Below, one piece after another: positions 7,960 to 14,826 of a stretch of DNA of 15,348 nucleotides; position 1 is the stretch's first letter, and every line of letters begins with the position of its first letter. The translations under genes were made by a program, and so were the position numbers. Where the stretch lies: assembly GCA_051881635.1 (NCBI GenBank), contig JBJEQG010000096.1, positions 1-15,348 on the forward strand, written 5' to 3'. The DNA is from JBJEQG01 sp051881635 (lineage in GTDB: Bacteria > Bacillota > Clostridia > Oscillospirales > Acutalibacteraceae). Under the pieces are notes generated by a model. It did not search any database, was not told where the DNA came from, and was given only the letters and a program-made list of their open reading frames with translations.

Positions 7960-8782
7960 ATTTTATGTTGACAATATCATTAAAACCGCTTTGCTTGAAG
8001 ATATAAACTATTGTGATGTTACCACAGACTACCTCATTCCCACCGACCAAATGGGTGAAGGTGTATTTGAGGCAAAAGCTGAGGGCGTTGTGTGTGGTGT
8101 TGAAGTCGCCTTGCGTGTATTTGAACTTTTGGACAGTGATATTCAGTCCGAAGTTTATATCCATGACGGTGAAACCGTCAAAAAGGGCGATATTATATTG
8201 AAAATTAAGGGCAAAACTGCCGTTCTTCTTAAAGGCGAACGCACCGCTTTAAATCTTATACAGCACATGAGCGGTATTGCCACAGCCGCTTGGCAAGCCT
8301 CAAAAATTGTTGAGGGAACAAAAGCGTCCATTGCTGATACCCGAAAAACGCTTCCCGGATTAAGACCTTTGCAGAAATATGCCGTTATGATAGGCGGTGC
8401 AAAAAACCACCGTTATAACCTTTCCGACGCTGCCATGCTTAAAGATAACCATATTGATGCCGCAGGCGGTATTACGGCGGCAATTACCACTCTCCGCAAG
8501 AAAATCGGACATATGACAAAAATCGAGGTTGAAACAAGAAACCTTGATGAATTGCGGGAGGCTTTGGCTGCCAAAGCTGATATTATCATGTTAGACAATA
8601 TGAGTCCCGAATTGATGAAAGAGGCTGTTGCGATTACGGACGGCAGAGCCGTTTTGGAAGCATCTGGCGGCATTACAAACGAAACTTTGAGAGCTGTTGC
8701 CGAAAGTGGCGTAGACATCATTTCGATTGGTGCTTTAACCCATTCTGTCCGTGCTTTTGATATTTCCATGCACACAAAATAA
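7946..8782 (+). CDS. nadC: Nicotinate-nucleotide pyrophosphorylase (carboxylating), quinolinate phosphoribosyltransferase
   Basis: NadC joins quinolinate to PRPP with decarboxylation to give nicotinate mononucleotide. The 278-residue protein has the standard length and motifs: DVTTDYLIP near the N-terminus (24-32), GERTALNLIQHMSGIAT (97-113), the substrate-binding DTRKTLPGLRPLQKYAV (131-147), GGAKNHRYNLSD (150-161), MLKDNHI (164-170), IEVE (193-196), IMLDN (214-218), LEASGGIT (237-244) and the PRPP-phosphate loop DIISIGALTHS (257-267). A strong GGAGGAGG and a closer AAGGAAG lie in the end of nadB just before its ATG. The 14-nt overlap with nadB implies coupled translation. The unit ends at the terminator at 8864-8896. 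Confidence 0.95.
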   Translation: MTLNKFYVDNIIKTALLEDINYCDVTTDYLIPTDQMGEGVFEAKAEGVVCGVEVALRVFELLDSDIQSEVYIHDGETVKKGDIILKIKGKTAVLLKGERTALNLIQHMSGIATAAWQASKIVEGTKASIADTRKTLPGLRPLQKYAVMIGGAKNHRYNLSDAAMLKDNHIDAAGGITAAITTLRKKIGHMTKIEVETRNLDELREALAAKADIIMLDNMSPELMKEAVAITDGRAVLEASGGITNETLRAVAESGVDIISIGALTHSVRAFDISMHTK

Positions 8783-8863
8783 TCAGGGAATTTAGAGATT
8801 ATAATATCAAGTGCGGCAAACAAAGGTATGAAAAATTATTCATAATCTTTACTCAAAAATAAG

Positions 8864-8896
8864 AAAACCGCTCCAAAAGAGCGGTTTTTGTTTTTT
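8864..8896. terminator. Rho-independent terminator shared by nadC and the convergent M50 gene
   Basis: A perfect 10-bp stem (8864-8873 and 8879-8888) with loop CAAAA is followed on the plus strand by T5GT6. On the minus strand it is followed by a T-rich tail reading into 8863-8850. It lies between convergent stops at 8782 and 8909, so it can serve both units. Confidence 0.9.
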
Positions 8897-8908
8897 ACAA
8901 ATTCTTAT

Positions 8909-9538
8909 TCATGTTTCAGGATAAAACTTACGCACCCGACCGCATTTTTTCAGCAAAACAGCAATTAAATACAGTCCCGAAAGCAAAAGCGTAAAATTAT
9001 ATTTAGAACGCAAAAGCCATAAAAATCCCAAAACAGACAGCGGAATTAAGAGAATAACAGAAATGATTGTGACAATGCGTTCCGCCTTTTCCCAACCAAA
9101 ACGCACAGATAACAAAAGCGTTAATGCATGACCGCCATCTAAGGACATAATCGGCAAACTGTTGAATACAAAAAGCATGAAATGCGAACACACTGCCGTC
9201 AAAAACCAACCTTGCGGATACAGAAAATAAACGACTAAAAATATAACAGCACAAAAAGCGTTGACCGTTACCCCAGCCAAGTCAATAATTATACCTTGCC
9301 ATACGGTGCAAAGTTGCTTTTGCGGTGCAATAATCGCAATATCAAACAGTGACATTCGGATTTCTTTTGGAGTTATGCCGTAATACCGCATAACAAACCA
9401 ATGCCCGCACTCATGCAATACCGCCGCCACAAAGCAAGTAATAACCGATTGCGAACTGTCCGCAAGAATTGCCGCCGTCATAGCCGCCGCCAACGGATAG
9501 CTTAAAACAATTCGTACCCCTTTAATCGAAAAACTCAT
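8909..9538 (-). CDS. M50 family site-2 membrane metalloprotease, SpoIVFB-like
   Basis: This is a polytopic membrane protein of 209 residues with the zinc protease motif HECGH (42-46; glutamate 43 catalytic) in an early membrane helix. A second motif, FNSLPIMSLDGGH (125-137), supplies the third zinc ligand D134. This spacing closely follows SpoIVFB of B. subtilis (E44, D137), the intramembrane protease that releases mature sigma-K in the mother cell. It lacks the C-terminal CBS domain of B. subtilis SpoIVFB. Its ATG overlaps the stop of the M23 gene (ATGA) and has no good Shine-Dalgarno sequence, so translation probably depends on the upstream gene. The pairing with an M23/LytM membrane protein is the spoIVFA-spoIVFB arrangement. 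The protease family is secure; the SpoIVFB role is inferred from context. Confidence 0.88.
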   Translation of the reverse strand: MSFSIKGVRIVLSYPLAAAMTAAILADSSQSVITCFVAAVLHECGHWFVMRYYGITPKEIRMSLFDIAIIAPQKQLCTVWQGIIIDLAGVTVNAFCAVIFLVVYFLYPQGWFLTAVCSHFMLFVFNSLPIMSLDGGHALTLLLSVRFGWEKAERIVTIISVILLIPLSVLGFLWLLRSKYNFTLLLSGLYLIAVLLKKCGRVRKFYPET

Positions 9539-10278
9539 GCGGTTATATTGTCAAGAAAAATTGAGGGATTGATATACTCTCCATTTTCTTTGATTTCAAG
9601 GTGCAGATGTACACCGTCCGCCTCGCCTGTATCACCTGCTTTGGCTATGGTATCTCCTGCATGAACTTTCGCACCGATTTCCACGCACAATTCCGAACAA
9701 TGAGCATAGAGAAATTCCCGTTTGTCCGATTGAATGACAACATAGTTGCCGTATGAGGTATTATTTTCCGCTGTTATAACTGTTCCGTCAGTTATTGCAT
9801 AAATCGGTTCGTCCAAAGCCGCCGCCAAATCCACACCTTTATGAAATGTACTTGTCCCGTCATCATTATTGCGTTCACCATAAGGCGAGGTCACTGTACA
9901 CGCTTTAAGCGGCAAAACCGCTTTTATTTTGGTTTTACTTTCAGTTTGACTTTCCGACTTGCTTTCGGTTTCCTTTTTCGTTTCACCTTGAAAAAAATCC
10001 AAGTTGATTTTGCCGTCCGTAAAAATCGAGTTGTCATAATTTGCAAAAAACCAATCATGAACCTGTGCGTATAAATTGCCGCCTATCATCTTTAAAGCAA
10101 ACGCCCCTATCAATACCGCTCCACAAACCGCCATTTGTGCCAAAAGTAAAATCGGTCTGTTCAGTTTCAAAATCTTTTTCGGTTTAACAGGTCGTTCAAC
10201 ATAGTCGTCCAATTCCCCCAAATCGTCAAAATCATTGTTTTGCTCCCACTCTCTTTGAGTTGGTCCATGCTCCGTCAT
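9535..10278 (-). CDS. M23/LytM-domain single-pass membrane protein, SpoIVFA-like
   Basis: The 247-residue protein has an acidic cytoplasmic N-terminus, one membrane helix (about 40-62), a Ser/Glu/Lys-rich linker (about 99-119) and a C-terminal M23 (LytM) domain. The domain motifs are HKGVD (zinc ligands H146 and D150), YAH with H193, and HLHLE (H224, H226), so the full zinc and catalytic set is visible. SpoIVFA has this topology and complexes with SpoIVFB to hold it inactive until SpoIVB/CtpB cleave it. SpoIIQ is an alternative relative. I chose the ATG at 10276-10278 because AAGGGG lies 8 nt upstream and GGAG 3 nt upstream. An ATG 14 codons earlier has no ribosome binding site. It overlaps the M50 gene by 4 nt, which favours the SpoIVFA reading over a free-standing endopeptidase. 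Confidence 0.85.
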   Translation of the reverse strand: MTEHGPTQREWEQNNDFDDLGELDDYVERPVKPKKILKLNRPILLLAQMAVCGAVLIGAFALKMIGGNLYAQVHDWFFANYDNSIFTDGKINLDFFQGETKKETESKSESQTESKTKIKAVLPLKACTVTSPYGERNNDDGTSTFHKGVDLAAALDEPIYAITDGTVITAENNTSYGNYVVIQSDKREFLYAHCSELCVEIGAKVHAGDTIAKAGDTGEADGVHLHLEIKENGEYINPSIFLDNITA

Positions 10279-10326
10279 ATTCTCCGCCCCTTCTTGTTTT
10301 ATTCTATTTATATAGGGCAAAAAGAT

Positions 10327-10357
10327 TTTTTATGAACTTAATTTTTTTGAATAATAC
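10327..10357 (-). promoter_or_regulatory. Possible sigma-E-type promoter of the M23/M50 pair
   Basis: On the minus strand, GTATTATT (10350-10357) and CATAAAAA (10327-10334) are 15 nt apart. This is a partial match to the sigma-E elements (kmATATT and CATACAnT). The start would lie about 42 nt before the M23 ATG. B. subtilis spoIVF is sigma-E dependent. The match is imperfect in AT-rich DNA, so this is tentative. Confidence 0.3.
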
Positions 10358-10482
10358 AAGATATACTGCAATTAAATTCAACAAAATTATTCTTTGGTCG
10401 TGCGTCTACCGATAGTACGATTTTTCAAAAACAAATACAATTATGGTTATCGAATAAGTTTATTATAAGGAAAGATGTAGAT

Positions 10483-11813
10483 GTGATTGACGAACAAATT
10501 TCTCAAAAAGCACCATTATGGCAGGCATTACAGGAATACCAAAAATTAAACCGCACTTCTTTTCATACACCGGGACACAAAGGAAAAGACTTTTTTCCGA
10601 AAAATCTATGGCAAAATGATTTAACGGAATTACCCGAAACGGACGCACTTTATGAGGCGGAGGGCGTTATTCTTTCCGCCGAAAAAGAATTGGCTCGGCT
10701 GTACCATGCCGACCGCTCACTAATTTCCGCAGGAGGCTGTACACTTGCAATTCAAACCATGATTCGTTTGGCGTGTCATGGCGGAAAATTGCTGTGCGAC
10801 CGTATTCTACATCGCAGTGCCGTTAATACTATGGCATTGTTAGGAATTGAACCGATATGGATTTTGCCGAAAAACCAATCTGGCTGTTCGGGACGGATTG
10901 AACCGGAACAAGTCCTTGAAATGTTGAACAGTCATGATGACATAGACGCTGTATATATCACAAGCCCCGATTATTATGGTGCATTAAGCGATATTGCCGG
11001 CATTTCTGCTGTATGCCAAAAATTTAACATACCGCTTTTGGTTGACAACGCACACGGCTCGCACCTTGCATTTTTGCACGAAAATCTCCACCCACTCCAC
11101 TTGGGAGCAACCATGACGGCGTGTTCAATGCACAAAACACTCCCCGTTCTGACAGGCGGTGCGGCTTTAAACATTCATGGCGAAAAATATGCCGAAAACG
11201 CAAAAACTGCTATGGCATTATTCGGCTCTACAAGTCCCTCATATCCTATAATGTGTTCAATAGATTTATGCGTCCAATGGCTTTTAAACGGCGGTGCGGA
11301 AAAATATGCTGCTTTGGAAAGCACAATCGCAAAAATTAAAGCAACTGCCGCCGCAAAAGGAATTATTCAGCCTTTGGGCTTGTGCGACCCATTAAGAATA
11401 AGCCTTAACACCGCCTCTATCGGCATGAGCGGTACTGAGGGCGGTGCTTATTTCCGTGAACGGGGACTTGAACCTGAAATGTTTGACCAGGAAAATGTTG
11501 TTTTCATCTGTACTCCGTTTAATACAACCGATGAATTGGAACGACTTCACAAAGCGGTTTTGGATTTGCCAGCAAAGTCTTTTGTTTTTTCCGAACAAAA
11601 TTTCACTTTTGAATTACCCGAAAGGGTTATAACCATAAGAGATGCTCTCCTATCTCCCAAAAAAACCATACCACTTGAACAGGCTGTCGGTGAAATTGCG
11701 GCAGATACCGTATGCCCCTGTCCACCGGGTATTCCGTTAATAATACCCGGTGAAAGAATTACTGCCGCCTGTATCGACCGCCTTAAAAATTTTTCCGAAA
11801 CAATAACAATTCA
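10483..11813 (+). CDS. PLP-dependent Orn/Lys/Arg decarboxylase family protein, C-terminus lost in assembly gap
   Basis: This is a fold-type I PLP enzyme of the short Orn/Lys/Arg decarboxylase group (YaaO/SpeA-like, about 480 residues); 443 full codons are visible. The start is the GTG at 10483 with AAGGAA about 9-10 nt upstream. Motifs are TSFHTPGHKGK (25-35), SAGGCTLAIQTMI (82-94), VDNAHGSH (187-194; D188 contacts the pyridine nitrogen in relatives) and SMHKTLP, with lysine 218 as the expected PLP Schiff base. PCPPGIPLIIPGE (412-424) marks the C-terminal domain. The substrate (arginine, lysine or ornithine) cannot be read from these motifs. The frame then runs into Ns, so the last few tens of residues are missing. 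It is convergent with rny and divergent from the M23 gene. No convincing promoter was found. Confidence 0.88.
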
Positions 11814-11913
11814 NNNNNNNNNNNNNNNNNNNNNNNNNNNNNNNNNNNNNNNNNNNNNNNNNNNNNNNNNNNNNNNNNNNNNNNNNNNNNNNNNNNNNNN
11901 NNNNNNNNNNNNN
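11814..11913. other. Assembly gap (100 Ns)
   Basis: A run of exactly 100 Ns is a standard placeholder of unknown true size. It cuts the 3' ends of two convergent genes, the decarboxylase on the plus strand and rny on the minus strand. Any open frame extending through it is meaningless. Confidence 0.98.
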
Positions 11914-13448
11914 GCTCGGCTCTCTCGAAGAATATTGACTTTGATTTGACCGGGATATTCAACCTCAGACTCAATCTTGCGGCAAATATCTCTTGCAAGA
12001 AGAATCATTTGGTCATCTTTGATGACCTCAGGCTTAACGATAATACGAATTTCTCTGCCGGCTTGAATAGCAAAACTGCGTTCAACACCTTCAAAGGACG
12101 AGGCGACTTCTTCCAGCTTTTCCAAACGCTTGATGTAGCTTTCGACATTCTCACGCCTTGCTCCCGGACGGGCGGCGGAAATCGCATCTGCTGCCTGTAC
12201 AAGACACGCAATAATTGTTTTTGCCTCCACATCGCCATGATGAGCGTGGATAGCATGAATAACCGTTTCGCTTTCCTTATACTTACGGGCAACATCAACG
12301 CCTATTTCAATATGCGAGCCTTCAATCTCATGGTCAAGTGCCTTGCCTATATCGTGCAACAATCCCGCACGGCGAGCCATTGTCGGTTCTAAGCCCAATT
12401 CAGATGCCATAATGCCAGCCAAATAAGCAACTTCCAAACTGTGGCTCAAAACATTTTGACCGTAACTTGTACGGAAATGCAGGCGTCCCAACAAACGCAC
12501 CAATTCGGGGTGGATATTTGTAATTCCTGCTTCCAAAATTGCTCTTTCACCCTCAGCCTTGATGATAGAATTGACATCACGGGTTGCCTTATCATACATT
12601 TCCTCGATTTTTGCAGGGTGAATACGCCCGTCCGCAATCAGTTTTTCAAGCGTTAAGCGGGCAACCTCACGCTTGACGGGTTCAAAGCATGAAAGTGTGA
12701 TTGCTTCGGGTGTATCATCAATAATTAAATCTACACCTGTCAGGTTTTCAATCGTGCGGATATTACGCCCTTCACGCCCGATAATACGCCCTTTCATTTC
12801 GTCATTCGGCAGCGGCACAACTGCAACAGTAGACTCCGTCACCTGGTCGGCAGCAACACGCTGAATAGCAAGAGAGATAATTTCTCTCGCTCTCTTTTCG
12901 GATTCTTCACGGGTTTTCTGCTCACAGTCCATGACTCTCAGTGCTTTTTCGTGTACCAATTCATTATCAAGCTGGTTGATTATATACATTTTTGCCTGTT
13001 CAACCGTCATACCTGAAATGGTTTGCAGTGTATCAAGCTGGCTTTGCTTGATTGTTTCCGCCTCTTCAAGCTTTTTGTCTGCCTCTTTCAGCTTTTTGTT
13101 CATGGACTCTTCTTTGCTTTCAAGATTGGCAATTTTCTTTTCGAGGGTTTCTTCTTTCTTTTGCATACGCCGTTCCTGCGACTGAATTTCCCGACGGCGT
13201 TCATTGATTTCCTTTTCAGCATCGTCCCTCAGACGGTGTACTTCGTCACGCCCCTCAATGAGAATTTCTTTTTTCTTTGCCTCAGCATCTTTTTCCGCTT
13301 CACTCACGATACGGGCTGCTTCCTGTTCTGCCGAACCGATATGCCCCTCTGCCACTTTTTTACGGTGATTTCCGCCGATAAAAAAGCCTGCGACAACACC
13401 GACAACCAAAAAAACAACAATTAAAACGATACTCAGCCATAATTCCAT
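11914..13448 (-). CDS. rny: Ribonuclease Y, last few codons lost in assembly gap
   Basis: RNase Y is the membrane-anchored endoribonuclease that initiates much mRNA decay in Bacillota. An N-terminal membrane helix (about 4-25) leads into a long charged coiled coil (about 35-200). A KH domain follows with GRIIGREGRNIR (220-231; GREG at 224-227), then an HD domain with LLHDIGK (H365, D366) and IHAHHGD downstream. The C-terminal domain ends GQIKVNILRESRA. Residue 512 is certain to be alanine, because GC plus any base codes for it. RNase Y proteins normally end a few residues later (about 520), so only about five codons plus the stop are missing. GGAGG lies upstream of the ATG. The predicted leader is unusually long (about 374 nt) and contains an anti-Shine-Dalgarno segment. 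Confidence 0.96.
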
Positions 13449-13456
13449 AAAAAACA

Positions 13457-13522
13457 GACACCTCCTTCATTTTTCGACTTTTTCAGTCATTTTTTGTTTA
13501 GAAAAACATTCCATGAGGTGTC
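13457..13522 (-). promoter_or_regulatory. Potential RBS-sequestering helix in the rny leader
   Basis: On the minus strand, GAGGTGTC (13457-13464), which contains the rny Shine-Dalgarno core, is exactly complementary to GACACCTC (13515-13522) located 50 nt upstream. The loop carries a small GACT/AGTC hairpin. Pairing would hide the ribosome binding site. This is a structure prediction by eye. Confidence 0.4.
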
Positions 13523-13828
13523 ACTGTTCAGATGAAAAAAGGGCAAAAAATGGAAATCGGAAATTAAATGATATTTCCGCTTTTGCATACGCCTATTCCT
13601 GTTTTATGTTCAGTTTTTATAAAAAACGGCACAGCCCCGTATTGTCATATATAAAATAACATCTCATAGAAGAATTATAGGAATAACAGATCCGTTTTTC
13701 GACCAAAGCATCAAAAAACATTCCCTGCATATCACCACAGCGATTGTAAATTTTTATCTTTATTTGGGAAATTTTCAAGTAAAACCTATCTATTTCCGAC
13801 AAAGACACATACAAAATCGCTTACTAAC

Positions 13829-13857
13829 ATTGTATAATTTTTATACGAAATTGTCAA
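13829..13857 (-). promoter_or_regulatory. Strong sigma-A-like promoter of rny
   Basis: On the minus strand, TTGACA (13852-13857) and TACAAT (13829-13834) are exactly 17 nt apart (11 of 12 consensus positions). The start would be near 13822, giving a leader of about 374 nt before the rny ATG. It could also drive a separate small RNA. Confidence 0.65.
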
Positions 13858-13881
13858 GGGAAAGATTTTTTCCCGTTGATA

Positions 13882-13905
13882 AATGAAAATTCATATATTT
13901 TCATT
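13882..13905. repeat. AT-rich perfect inverted repeat
   Basis: Arms of 9 nt (AATGAAAAT and its reverse complement) are separated by 6 nt. It lies about 25 nt upstream of the rny -35 and about 200 bp before the ABC transporter. It could be an operator, but the low complexity makes chance occurrence plausible. Confidence 0.3.
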
Positions 13906-14048
13906 ATTATATGGCTTATGTATATGATATGTTTTCGCCGTTTGCATAAATGCTCGCAAGCAAAGATTTATTATCGAAAAATATTTTTTAAAATGCGTGG
14001 AAACCCGAAAGCTCAATCGTATATAAAAGTGTAAAACGAAATATGAAA

Positions 14049-14068
14049 CACAAGTTCAAAAACTTGTG
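14049..14068. repeat. Palindrome just upstream of the ABC transporter RBS
   Basis: Perfect 8-nt arms (CACAAGTT and AACTTGTG) around a CAAA centre end 23 nt before the AGGAG ribosome binding site of the ATPase gene. It could be a repressor operator or an mRNA stem-loop. There is no T tract on the plus strand, so it is not a terminator for incoming plus-strand transcription. Confidence 0.5.
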
Positions 14069-14103
14069 CGACAGAAAACTTTAAAAAAACAGGAGTGATA
14101 TTT

Positions 14104-14826
14104 ATGGCAGAAACAGTTATTTCCACCTCAAAATTAACCAAAAGATATGGCAGTCATGTTGCCAATGATTCCATTTCGATCTCAATCCAAAAAGGCGATA
14201 TTTACGGTTTGATTGGCAGAAACGGTGCAGGCAAAACAACATTGATGAAAATGATTTTGGGACTGATTGTTCCAACCTCAGGTGAAATCAAGGTCAACAG
14301 CAGCACAAACCTTGAAAAAGAAAGAAAAAAAATAGGTTCTATCATTGAAACACCGACTTTTTATGATGACCTGACCGCCTTTCAAAATCTGATGTTCAGT
14401 ACCCATATTCATGGAATTAAAGACGGAAAAAGCAGAGTTTATGATTGTCTTTCCTCTGTTGGACTTTTGGACCGCAAAGACCAAAAGGTTAAAGGTTATT
14501 CGCTTGGTATGCGTCAAAAACTCGGTATTGCCAATGCGTTGATTAACAAGCCCGAAATTCTTATTTTGGACGAACCGATTAACGGACTTGACCCCGTAGC
14601 GATTGCGGAAATTCGTCATATCCTTTTGGATTTGAACAAAAAGAAAGGCACAACCATTTTGATTTCCTCTCATATCTTGGGAGAAATGCAGAAGATTTCC
14701 ACAAAGTACGGATTTATCGTTGAAGGCAAATTTACGAATGAAATTTCGGAAAAAGAAGTTGAAGAAAAAGGCATGGATCTTGAAGAATATGCAATCAAAA
14801 TTATGGGAGGCGATTTCAATGCGTAA
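14104..14826 (+). CDS. ABC transporter ATP-binding protein (BcrA/ABC-2 exporter type)
   Basis: This 240-residue cytoplasmic nucleotide-binding subunit drives an ABC-2 type permease encoded directly downstream. Motifs are Walker A GRNGAGKT (38-45), the signature GYSLGMRQ (131-138), Walker B ILILDE (152-157) followed by PINGLDP, and the H-loop ISSH (H190). The pattern resembles bacitracin/lantibiotic-resistance and general ABC-2 exporters, but the substrate cannot be inferred. I chose the ATG at 14104 because AGGAG lies 8 nt upstream. A GTG at 14095 overlaps that site. The permease start overlaps its stop by 8 nt. No clear promoter was found; the best nearby element is a weak TATATA about 70 nt upstream. 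Confidence 0.93.
   Translation: MAETVISTSKLTKRYGSHVANDSISISIQKGDIYGLIGRNGAGKTTLMKMILGLIVPTSGEIKVNSSTNLEKERKKIGSIIETPTFYDDLTAFQNLMFSTHIHGIKDGKSRVYDCLSSVGLLDRKDQKVKGYSLGMRQKLGIANALINKPEILILDEPINGLDPVAIAEIRHILLDLNKKKGTTILISSHILGEMQKISTKYGFIVEGKFTNEISEKEVEEKGMDLEEYAIKIMGGDFNA

Larger units (their letters stand above)
13449..14103. other. 655-bp intergenic region between rny and the ABC transporter genes
   Basis: No convincing gene was found on either strand. From left to right it holds the predicted rny leader (13449-13822, minus), with the SD-pairing helix at 13457-13522, a 7-bp hairpin (13558-13564 and 13573-13579) and a short terminator-like hairpin followed on the minus strand by six Ts (13626-13640). 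Next are the rny promoter (13829-13857), an AT-rich palindrome (13882-13905), an AT-rich unassigned stretch (13906-14048) and a second palindrome (14049-14068) before the ABC transporter start. An 11-nt direct repeat, AAAAACATTCC, occurs at 13502-13512 and 13714-13724. I could not match the leader to a known RNA family. Confidence 0.5.

Noticed and set aside
11783..11998. Open frames continuing through the N run
   Set aside because: Unknown bases were read as open; coding must be cut at the gap edges.
11946..12392. 148-residue plus-strand open frame opposite rny
   Set aside because: Shadow of the RNase Y coding sequence; no RBS and no domain.
13617..13814. 65-residue open frame on the minus strand in the rny leader
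   Set aside because: No Shine-Dalgarno sequence before its ATG, no recognisable domain, Tyr/Ile/Phe-rich composition typical of translated AT-rich noncoding DNA, and it overlaps a terminator-like hairpin.
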